Assembly: GCA_041946965.1 (NCBI GenBank)
Contig: JBHGBM010000114.1
Span: forward strand, 1-13,936
Length of the DNA: 13,936 nt
Direction of reading: 5' to 3'
From: JBHGBM01 sp041946965
Lineage (GTDB): Bacteria; Acidobacteriota; Terriglobia; Bryobacterales; Bryobacteraceae
Below are positions 8,121 to 13,936 of the stretch, in pieces. The position numbers and the translations under genes were made by a program. Under the pieces are notes generated by a model that saw nothing but the letters and a program-made list of their open reading frames with translations, made no database searches and had not been told where the DNA came from. Each line of letters starts with the position of its first letter. Position 1 is the first letter of the stretch.

Positions 8121-8290
8121 GGATTCTTACTATAACTCGGCGAGGCGCCCCTCCTTTCTTTGACAGCCGGCAACCGCGTGGGGACTTCTTCTTAAAGTGC
8201 TTCTCGGCCGCCTATGATCCCGCCAAGGACTATCTGGGTTCAACAGAACGGAGCCACCGTGCCGCATGATACGCGAGTTGTCGCCTTGCT
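8121..8290. other. Leader region between the GH38-like gene and the receptor relic
   Basis: No intact gene is visible in these 170 bases. On the - strand TATAGT (8134 to 8129) resembles a -10 box only 8 bases from the GH38-like ATG, which would give a nearly leaderless transcript; no matching -35 is seen at 17 bases, so support is weak. On the + strand TTGACA at 8160-8165 resembles a -35, but no -10 box lies at a fitting distance. From about 8183 a frame continuous with the downstream receptor relic can be read, interrupted by TGA at 8267-8269, so part of this stretch may be older coding sequence in decay. Confidence 0.35.
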
Positions 8291-8508
8291 GGTGACGGCA
8301 TCAACCAGTGGGATCTTTCGGCGCCAAGCAGTGGAAACTGACCGAATACCTGACGTTGCGGTACCAGACGCAGTTCCTCAACGCGCTGAACCACGTCTGT
8401 TTCGCCGGGCCGAACCTGAGTTCGACCAGCACTTCTTTCGGGCGCGTCACAAGGCGGCGGTGGTGCCGCCCGAATACGCGCCCGCTTCAAACCCGGATCT
8501 TCTTTTGA
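8291..8508 (+). pseudogene. C-terminal relic of an Oar-like TonB-dependent receptor, frameshifted
   Basis: Two frames together give the end of an Oar/carboxypeptidase-regulatory-type TonB-dependent receptor. Codons 8291-8323 read GDGINQWDLSA, like the G-x-G-I-N-x-x-D-L-S motif of these proteins. The expected continuation appears one frame over from 8326: KQWKLTEYLTLRYQTQFLNA, then LNHVCFAGPN and SFGRVT, ending IFF and TGA 8506-8508. This fits loss of one base near 8324-8325. The block LRYQTQFLNALNHVCFAGPN shares 7 of 20 positions with LQFRADVFNLLNHPSWANPS in the intact receptor at the right edge. About 1,000 N-terminal residues expected for the family are missing, since the oppositely oriented GH38-like gene begins at 8120. 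An earlier in-frame TGA (8267-8269) suggests further decay. It is non-functional unless the base is a sequencing error. Confidence 0.7.
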
Positions 8509-8534
8509 ACGATGGCAGCGAAGGCGGTTGGGTG

Positions 8535-8540
8535 TATTAT
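8535..8540 (+). promoter_or_regulatory. Possible -10 box for the acetamidase-family gene
   Basis: TATTAT lies 16 bases upstream of ATG 8557 inside a short AT-rich patch (GTATTATTACAGG) in otherwise GC-rich DNA. TTGAAC at 8505-8510 resembles a -35 box but is 24 bases away, longer than the usual 16-18. If used, the leader would be about 10 bases. The evidence is weak. Confidence 0.2.
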
Positions 8541-8556
8541 TACAGGCACAAGTGAT

Positions 8557-9558
8557 ATGAATGCCAATCGCGTGTTGCTCACGGCGGCGTTGATCGCCGC
8601 CGCTTTGCCCGCCCAACAGGCCCTGCACGTCAACCCCGCCACCGTGCAATGGGGCCGTTATGCCGCCGGCATCAAGCCGGCGTTGACCGTGAAGTCCGGA
8701 GAGACGGTCGCCATCGATACCATTGTCGGAATTCCGGCAATGCTGGAAGAACTCGGCGCGCCCGCCGACGATGCCTTGCGCGAGATGCAGCAAATGTATG
8801 CGAGCATCAAGGATCGCGGCCCGGGGCCGCACTTCCTCACCGGCCCGGTCGCCATTCAGGGAGCCATGCCCGGCGACGTCCTGGAGGTCCAGATCCTGGA
8901 GGTGCGCCTGCGCTCGTCCTACGGCTGGACGTCGTTCTCGCCAGGCGAAGGCGCGCTGCCCGAGGAGTTTCCCTATCACCGCCAAAAACTGGTGCGCCTC
9001 GACCGCACGAGCAACGTCGCCGAGTTCGCGCCCGGCATCCGCATCCCGCTGCGCCCGTTCTTCGGCAGTATGGGAGTTGCGCCTCCTTCCGGCATTCTGG
9101 GCAGCGGGGCGCCCGCCTACAACGCCGGCAACCTCGACAACAAGGAACTGGTCGCGGGCTCGCGGCTGTACATTCCGGTGCACGCACCCGGCGCGCTGTT
9201 TCTGGTGGGTGATGGACACGCCGCGCAGGGCGACGGCGAAGTGTGCGTGACCGCCATCGAGACGAACCTCACGGGAGTCTTCCGCTTCACCGTCAGAAAG
9301 GACCTCAAGCTGCGCTGGCCGCGCGCCGAGACTCCCTCGCACGTGATCACCATGGGGTTGGACGAAAGCCTTGATGAGGCCGCGCGCCGCGCTGCGAAAG
9401 AGATGATCGACTATCTCGCCTCTGAGCGGGGCCTCTCCCGCGACGATGCGTACATGCTGGTAAGCGCCGCCGCCGACCTGCACGTCACGCAGGTGGTGGA
9501 TGGCGTGAAAGGCGTGCATGCCATGCTGCCCAAGGCGATCTTTGCCGCAGCGCGATAG
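8557..9558 (+). CDS. Exported acetamidase/formamidase-family protein
   Basis: A 333-residue protein from ATG 8557. An in-frame ATG at 8512 would add 15 non-hydrophobic residues (MAAKAVGCIITGTSD). The 8557 start is preferred because it begins a clean signal peptide, MNANRVLLTAALIAAALPAQ. Family blocks follow: GPVAIQGAMPGDVLEVQILE (96-115), FFGSMGVAP (168-176), GNLDNKELVAGSRLYIPVHA (191-210), FLVGDGHAAQGDGEVCVTAI (215-234) and DAYMLVSAAADLHVTQVVDG (297-316). The family hydrolyses formamide, acetamide or related amides to ammonia and the acid, normally in the cytoplasm; the export signal implies periplasmic action here and a possibly different amide. It stands alone on the + strand after the receptor relic and converges with the DUF6259-like gene 30 bases on. 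The natural substrate is unknown. Confidence 0.88.
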   Translation: MNANRVLLTAALIAAALPAQQALHVNPATVQWGRYAAGIKPALTVKSGETVAIDTIVGIPAMLEELGAPADDALREMQQMYASIKDRGPGPHFLTGPVAIQGAMPGDVLEVQILEVRLRSSYGWTSFSPGEGALPEEFPYHRQKLVRLDRTSNVAEFAPGIRIPLRPFFGSMGVAPPSGILGSGAPAYNAGNLDNKELVAGSRLYIPVHAPGALFLVGDGHAAQGDGEVCVTAIETNLTGVFRFTVRKDLKLRWPRAETPSHVITMGLDESLDEAARRAAKEMIDYLASERGLSRDDAYMLVSAAADLHVTQVVDGVKGVHAMLPKAIFAAAR

Positions 9559-9583
9559 CGGGGTTTTTTGGGCTCCCGCCCCG
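9545..9583 (+). terminator. Possible weak terminator between convergent genes
   Basis: A four-base stem, CCGC (9545-9548) with GCGG (9558-9561), overlaps the stop codon and is followed by GG and six T residues (9564-9569). Alternatively CGGGG (9559-9563) can pair with CCCCG (9579-9583) around the T-run. Both stems are short. The location in a 30-base convergent gap is right for termination, but the structure is marginal. Confidence 0.25.
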
Positions 9584-9588
9584 GACCA

Positions 9589-11778
9589 TCACTTCATTAC
9601 CACTACCGCACAACGATGCGGCGGAATGGTGAGCCGAACGGGGAGCGTGGCCTTCCGGTCCTCCTGAAACGGAGCGCTGATTTCCACTGTGTGGCCCGCC
9701 GCGTTATCGAACCTCGCCTCGGCTACTTCGTCCTTGTCGCCGAAGTTTACCAGCACCAGCGCCCGGCGCTTGTCAGCCGCGGCCATGCCGCAGAACACCG
9801 AATATCGAATACTGGGGCCGCCGGCGACAGTAGCGCCCAGTGTGTCGTTAAAACGGCCATGAAACAGCAGATCCTGGTATTTTGTCCGGATGCGGATCAT
9901 CTCTTTGACGTAGCGTGCGAGTGGTCGCGTGAGGGGTTCGTCAAGGGAATCGTTGTAATGGCGCGGTGCGAGGGCCCACACCAGCCCGTACCTCATCCCG
10001 TTGTTCATCGGTCCGAAGTCGCCGGGACTCTCGCCGAAAATGGTTGACGTCCATTCAGGGAATGTGTAGCGCAGCGACGGCGAGCCCATGTCGACAGCGC
10101 CCATTCGCGTGTACGAAACATCGACGTAAGGAAAGGTCCGGTCAGCGAAAATCTCCGAAGCCAGGGCGAATTTCGGATTAAGTTGGTGCGCCTTCTCGAT
10201 CAGTTCCCGAAAGGTCGCGAGCACTCCGGCAATCAGGGACTTGTCCGGCGACACCGGCAGTCGCGGATTGAAATCGAGGGCGTTGACAGATATCGTCTTG
10301 TCCAACTGCAAGCCCTCGGTGCCATCCCGGACCAGTTGCAGATACTGGTCCATCAGAAATCCGCGAAACTCGGGATGGGAAGGGCTGACCCTCGTCATGT
10401 TGGAACGGGCAAGACCCATCCGAGCGCCGATGGTGCCTTCTCCCCAACCGGAAAGCGACCAGTCTGCGGCCCATCGGCCGTCCACCACGAAGCGCGAAAG
10501 CCGTTCACGAAATAGCGGAGTTGCCGTATCGGCAAACTGGATGTTTGCAAAGATCAGAGGATGAACTCCCATAGCGCGAATCTGGGCCAGGGCCTGCCGG
10601 AACTCTTCGGGCGTTCCGAGGCGTGGATCCGGCCGGTATTGGGGATAGCCGCGATCAATGCCCCCCATGTCCCAGCCCAGAATCTCAAACGTGGTTACAC
10701 CGTACTTTCTGGCGTCGGCGGCTAGTTTAGGCAAGTCGCGGAAACGATGCACCACCACGTCCTCGCAGTTCGAAAGAATGATGGACTGCCAGGCCATCTC
10801 GTTCCGCAGCCAGCTCGCCGGACGGCGCACCGTAAAGTGCCGGTCAAACCAGGAACGATAGATGGCGCTTGCCGTATGCCAGTCGCCCGAGTGCACCTGC
10901 AAGGCAATCGGACCGGGCGCGAATGTTCCCTTCGCCGTGTACGGAAAGTAAACCCACCCCATAGTCAGGCCGATAGGTTCACCCGGCGGGACATCCTCGC
11001 CCGACGGCCAATTGTCTTTCATGACGGCGCTCTTGGTGAAGGGCCGCATCTCAGTGTACAGGGCCGTCAGCCTCGTGTCGGGATCCTGGTTCGCATAGTA
11101 ATAGCCGACGCCCGCCTTCGGGTTGAAGACGTCCATCCACCCCATGGTCATCTGCGCGGGATAGAGATAACCGGCCGCGTCGTACCGGATGCCCAGGTTG
11201 CCCCCACCGTAGCCTCCGCCGGAAAACCGGCTGAACATGTTGGGCGCGAGGTTGGCATTCGTCCCGGGAATGAGCGATTCCGTGTCCAGCCGCTGGCCGA
11301 TGCCCTGCTGCCCTCCGATGATCCCGTAAAAGACTTCGGCGAGCTTCCTCTCCGTGGAATTCTCCACCACGATCGAGAATTGCAGTTGCTGAGCCTCGGC
11401 GCGGATCTTGTACTGCACCCTTACGGGGAGTTCTTCCCGGCCGTTCCTGAGCGAATCGTAGTAGCAGATCACACCCTCCGGCGTCGCCTCGATACGGCTG
11501 ACCTTCTGCTCCTTGCTGTAGAAGTACGCGGCTTCGTAACCGGGCTTGGGCAACAGCAGTCGAAAATTCTCGCCCAACCGTGCCTCGCCAATGATCTCCA
11601 GTTGCGGCTTCTTCCAGGCTATGCCCACCAAATCGCCGGAGCGCTCCGACAGGCGCAGAGTGGCCACGGCCGTATCCACTTCACGTGTTTGTCCCGCGCA
11701 TGGCAGCAAGGCGCAGCCCATTGCGGCAATCCACGGCAGGACTGGGGCCGGTACTCTCCAGTTGCAGAAAACCATCAT
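9589..11778 (-). CDS. Secreted DUF6259-like glycoside hydrolase
   Basis: A 729-residue protein with an N-terminal signal region (residues 10-29, ending CAG before QTREVD). About 40-300 look like a beta-sandwich domain. A TIM-barrel-like part follows, with FEILGWDMGGIDRGYPQY (364-381), HPLIFANIQF (406-415), EGLQLDKT (488-495) and ASEIFADR (540-547), then a C-terminal beta domain. The pattern matches DUF6259-type proteins, which look like relatives of retaining alpha-glycosidase clans (GH31/GH36-like). By analogy D493 is a nucleophile candidate and E542 or another acid the partner. GAGAGGCGA before the double ATG (11773-11778) is a fair ribosome site. Its nearest upstream gene in the same direction is the second oxidoreductase, 162 bases away, so it may have its own promoter. 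Family named from recognition, not a search; substrate unknown. Confidence 0.72.
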   Translation of the reverse strand: MMVFCNWRVPAPVLPWIAAMGCALLPCAGQTREVDTAVATLRLSERSGDLVGIAWKKPQLEIIGEARLGENFRLLLPKPGYEAAYFYSKEQKVSRIEATPEGVICYYDSLRNGREELPVRVQYKIRAEAQQLQFSIVVENSTERKLAEVFYGIIGGQQGIGQRLDTESLIPGTNANLAPNMFSRFSGGGYGGGNLGIRYDAAGYLYPAQMTMGWMDVFNPKAGVGYYYANQDPDTRLTALYTEMRPFTKSAVMKDNWPSGEDVPPGEPIGLTMGWVYFPYTAKGTFAPGPIALQVHSGDWHTASAIYRSWFDRHFTVRRPASWLRNEMAWQSIILSNCEDVVVHRFRDLPKLAADARKYGVTTFEILGWDMGGIDRGYPQYRPDPRLGTPEEFRQALAQIRAMGVHPLIFANIQFADTATPLFRERLSRFVVDGRWAADWSLSGWGEGTIGARMGLARSNMTRVSPSHPEFRGFLMDQYLQLVRDGTEGLQLDKTISVNALDFNPRLPVSPDKSLIAGVLATFRELIEKAHQLNPKFALASEIFADRTFPYVDVSYTRMGAVDMGSPSLRYTFPEWTSTIFGESPGDFGPMNNGMRYGLVWALAPRHYNDSLDEPLTRPLARYVKEMIRIRTKYQDLLFHGRFNDTLGATVAGGPSIRYSVFCGMAAADKRRALVLVNFGDKDEVAEARFDNAAGHTVEISAPFQEDRKATLPVRLTIPPHRCAVVVMK

Positions 11779-11940
11779 TCGCCTCTCATCGGCATTAGAA
11801 GCTTAGCTCATCTCGCCGACCCGATATCGAGCGGTTCAGAAAAACAGTTTGTATGGGTCAACGGCGCTCTGGTGAGACCGGGACGTTGGAAAACCGTCCG
11901 GAATCGTGATCTCCGTTGATCTGGTGTGCCGGCCCGGCGG
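11779..11940. other. Intergenic region upstream of the DUF6259-like gene
   Basis: No gene is seen in these 162 bases, which separate two - strand genes. Read on the - strand, TTGACC (11861 to 11856) resembles a -35 box, but no good -10 lies 16-18 bases on. A five-base stem, GGACG (11881-11885) with CGTCC (11895-11899), and the palindrome CGATATCG (11822-11829) are present. A promoter here is plausible from the spacing but not demonstrated. Confidence 0.3.
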
Positions 11941-13185
11941 TCAGACCTGCGGCAGTTCGTAGCCTTTCCGCCGCTGGCGTGTGAGGTGATCGTTCGCCTC
12001 GGCGTCGCCCAGGAACTTCTCCGCCTCCGCATCCCAGCGCAGCTTCCGGCCAAGCTGCCGGGTGATATTCGCAATGTGGCACACCGTGATCGACCGGTGC
12101 CCGATCTCCACGTCCGCGAGCGGCAGCTTGCGGCTCTTCATCGAATCCAGCCAGTCCTGCATGTGATACTTGGCCTGCCACTGCGCCCGCTTCCACTTGT
12201 CGATCTCTTCCTGAGGCGGGATCTCTTTTATCAGGTTTGGCGGGTCCGTGCGAAAATCGTTGCGCGTAATCTCAATCCGCCCCTTTTCGCCGATGAACAT
12301 CGCGCCGCCCTGGATGTTGCCGGCTTGCGGCAACTCCAGCCGCACTTCGGTGCCGTTCGCATACCGCCAGCCCACAGCGTTCTGCGGCGCATTTTTCAGC
12401 GGATAGAACTCCACCGGTCCGGTGGCGTCCATCCCCAGCGCCGACTGGATCTGGTCGATGCCATGGGCTCCCCAGTTGGCCGTCTCACCGCCGGAGTAAT
12501 CCCAGTACCGCATCCAATGGCCGAACAGTTCCTGGTTGAACGGCCGCTTCTGTGATTGCCCCAGCCACATATCCCAGTTCATGCCTTCCGGGACCGGTTC
12601 TTCCGCCATGGGACCCACTTTGAACGGCGGCGGATAGTTGGCTCCCAACACCAGCCGGATGCGGCCGAGCCCGCCATTCCGCACGAAGTCGCACGCCACC
12701 CGGTTCATCGCCATGGACCGCTGCTGGCTGCCCACTTGCAGTATACGGTTGTACTTCCTCACCGCGCGGACCAGCGCCCGGCCCTCCGACACATACAGCG
12801 TGAGCGGCTTTTCCGCATACACGTCTTTGCCCGCCTGCACGGCGTGGATCGAGCACAGCACGCGGGCGTGGTCGTTGGTGCCGACAATCACTCCATCGAT
12901 GTCCTTCTGTTCGAGCAACTGCCGGTAGTCGCCGTAGATCCGCCACTTCGCCTTGCGCTTCGCGGCCGCTTCCTCAGACCGCTTGCGATAGCAGTCGGCA
13001 ACCGCCACGACCTCCGCTTCTTCCGGCAACTGGTCAATGAGCAACCCGCTGCGGTTGCCCACACCGATCACGCCCACCCGGACCCGATCACTGGCGCCGA
13101 ACGCCGACCGCGCCACAAGGTAGGGCGACGCCGCCGCTGCCAGGCCGATCTTTGTGACCACTCTCCGAGATACACCTTGGCTCAT
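11941..13185 (-). CDS. Second exported Gfo/Idh/MocA-family oxidoreductase
   Basis: A 414-residue protein. The signal is twin-arginine type (SRRVVTKIGLAAAAS at 6-20, SAFGA at 27-31). The Rossmann fold shows VGVIGVGNRSG (37-47) with acidic D64 after strand 2. EKP is at 125-127 (K126 catalytic candidate), followed by QVGSQQRS (150-157). The C-terminal domain has NWDMWLGQ (203-210) and YSGGETANWGAHGIDQIQ (230-247), with H241 and D244 in the active-site position. This is the longer bacterial subfamily common in Planctomycetota, Bacteroidota and Acidobacteriota, different from the 386-residue protein at 1052-2212. The ribosome site GGGGAAGAG precedes ATG 13185. It begins 28 bases after the receptor stop, so the two genes are probably co-transcribed and the sugar it oxidises may be what the receptor imports. 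Specificity is unknown. Confidence 0.92.
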   Translation of the reverse strand: MSQGVSRRVVTKIGLAAAASPYLVARSAFGASDRVRVGVIGVGNRSGLLIDQLPEEAEVVAVADCYRKRSEEAAAKRKAKWRIYGDYRQLLEQKDIDGVIVGTNDHARVLCSIHAVQAGKDVYAEKPLTLYVSEGRALVRAVRKYNRILQVGSQQRSMAMNRVACDFVRNGGLGRIRLVLGANYPPPFKVGPMAEEPVPEGMNWDMWLGQSQKRPFNQELFGHWMRYWDYSGGETANWGAHGIDQIQSALGMDATGPVEFYPLKNAPQNAVGWRYANGTEVRLELPQAGNIQGGAMFIGEKGRIEITRNDFRTDPPNLIKEIPPQEEIDKWKRAQWQAKYHMQDWLDSMKSRKLPLADVEIGHRSITVCHIANITRQLGRKLRWDAEAEKFLGDAEANDHLTRQRRKGYELPQV

Positions 13186-13213
13186 TGTCTCTTCCCCGTG
13201 TCCGCTCCCCGGC

Positions 13214-13936
13214 TTAGAACATGTACTTCAACGAGAGCTGGAAGAACCTGGCATCCGGTGTGTTGCTTTGGAACGACCGCGGCCCCGTGATGGTTCCTCC
13301 GTTGGAGTTGAGGTTCGTTATCGAAGGATTTGCCCAGCTCGGGTGGTTCAACAGGTTGAAGACATCCGCACGGAACTGGAGGCGGTGTTCGTTCCACACC
13401 GTGAAGGTCTTGAACATAGACATAGCCACCCGGTTGTATCCGGGGCCATAGACCATGTTCCCTTTCGTGCCCAGATAGGCAAACACGTCAGCTCCGGTAA
13501 CCTGCGAGCCCGCGCCGGTGCGGGGGATGAGCGTGCCGGCGAGGGGGTTCATGAAGTTGCACGGGTTGTACCAGTTCCGTACGGTTCGGGTTTGCTCGGC
13601 GCAGACTACGCTCGGATTGCTGGCATTGGGCTTTCCGCCCGGAGCAAATACATCTCCGATCGGGAGCGCTCCCCGGGTTCCGGTGCCTCCGGGAGCGCTC
13701 ACGTTCGGCTGAATGGAAAAGGGCGTCCCGGTTTGCGCGGTAAACGTTACGTTGGCCGACCATCCGCCTGCCACCAGGTCCATCAGCCGCGATTGGCTCA
13801 GATACTTATGCCCTCTCCCGAACGGCAATTCGTAATAGCCATTGAAGGTAAAGCGATGACGCACATCGTAGTTCGAATTGGTGTATTCCTGCTCGATCGG
13901 CACCAGGTTGGTGTTGCGGTACGGCACGCCGCCGCC
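13214..13936 (-). CDS. Oar-like TonB-dependent receptor, C-terminal part (runs off the window)
   Basis: The frame is open to the right edge (three glycine codons precede a GTG that need not be a start), so this is the last 240 residues of a larger outer-membrane protein, typically about 1,000-1,200 residues in this family. Beta-barrel features are clear: alternating aromatic and polar strands, NYDVRHRFTFNGYYELPFG, TAQTGTPFSI, RLQFRADVFNLLNHPSWANP, and a terminal KYMF before TAA 13214-13216. A C-terminal phenylalanine is the usual signal for barrel insertion. Proteins of this type, with N-terminal carboxypeptidase-regulatory-like domains, are strongly expanded in Acidobacteriota. It probably binds or imports an oligosaccharide or other large ligand, given the downstream sugar oxidoreductase. 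The plug and TonB-box region is outside the window, so ligand and transport role are inferred. Confidence 0.88.
   Translation of the reverse strand, partial: GGGVPYRNTNLVPIEQEYTNSNYDVRHRFTFNGYYELPFGRGHKYLSQSRLMDLVAGGWSANVTFTAQTGTPFSIQPNVSAPGGTGTRGALPIGDVFAPGGKPNASNPSVVCAEQTRTVRNWYNPCNFMNPLAGTLIPRTGAGSQVTGADVFAYLGTKGNMVYGPGYNRVAMSMFKTFTVWNEHRLQFRADVFNLLNHPSWANPSITNLNSNGGTITGPRSFQSNTPDARFFQLSLKYMF

Noticed and set aside
8214..8555. 113-codon + strand open frame overlapping the receptor relic
   Set aside because: It uses the third frame, shows no domain, and the other two frames carry recognisable receptor sequence.
8230..9519. 429-codon - strand open frame opposite the acetamidase-family gene
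   Set aside because: The opposite strand encodes a strongly conserved family; this translation is His/Arg/Gly-rich and spans the receptor relic as well.
9589..11778. Possible lipoprotein signal in the DUF6259-like protein (AMGC or LLPC near residues 19-27)
   Set aside because: Neither matches a good lipobox (Pro before Cys in one, Met in a poor position in the other); an ordinary signal peptide is simpler.
10747..11919. 390-codon + strand open frame opposite the DUF6259-like gene
   Set aside because: Antisense shadow with no recognisable domain or credible start context.
1..13936. Mobile element, CRISPR array, phage or toxin-antitoxin genes
   Set aside because: No transposase, integrase, regularly spaced repeats or small paired toxin-antitoxin frames were seen on either strand.

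Overview
The window is GC-rich and densely coded, and reads as part of a carbohydrate-foraging island. It probably comes from an Acidobacteriota (Bryobacterales/Solibacter-like) soil bacterium. That assignment is an inference from three things: an Oar-like TonB-dependent receptor at the right edge plus a decayed relic of another; three putative twin-arginine (Tat) export signals on sugar-active enzymes; and many secreted glycoside-hydrolase-like proteins. No rRNA, tRNA, CRISPR array, insertion sequence, integrase or phage gene was seen.

Left block (1-5407, + strand). After the last 31 codons of an upstream gene and a strong intergenic hairpin come four genes in tight order. They are a Tat-exported TIM-barrel sugar isomerase/epimerase-like protein, a Tat-exported Gfo/Idh/MocA oxidoreductase, a large secreted clan GH-A-like glycosidase and an exported aldose 1-epimerase. 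Gaps of 23, 7 and 11 bases suggest one operon. Convergent to it, 22 bases away, is a large secreted GH38-like protein on the - strand (5430-8120).

Middle (8121-9558). A leader region is followed by a short relic of a TonB-dependent receptor C-terminus, broken by a frameshift. An exported acetamidase/formamidase-family gene starts 48 bases after the relic's stop.

Right block (9589-13936, - strand). In transcription order it holds the C-terminal 240 residues of an Oar-like receptor running off the window, a second Tat-exported Gfo/Idh/MocA oxidoreductase 28 bases downstream, and, after a 162-base gap, a secreted DUF6259-like glycosidase.

Taken together, nearly every protein carries an export signal. 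The likely logic is outer-membrane binding or uptake by the receptor, then glycan cleavage, redox modification and anomer equilibration in the periplasm. The pairing of an exported oxidoreductase with an exported isomerase-like TIM barrel resembles oxidation-assisted glycoside cleavage through 3-keto sugars. That is a hypothesis from family membership, not something the sequence proves. The substrate cannot be read from the sequence.
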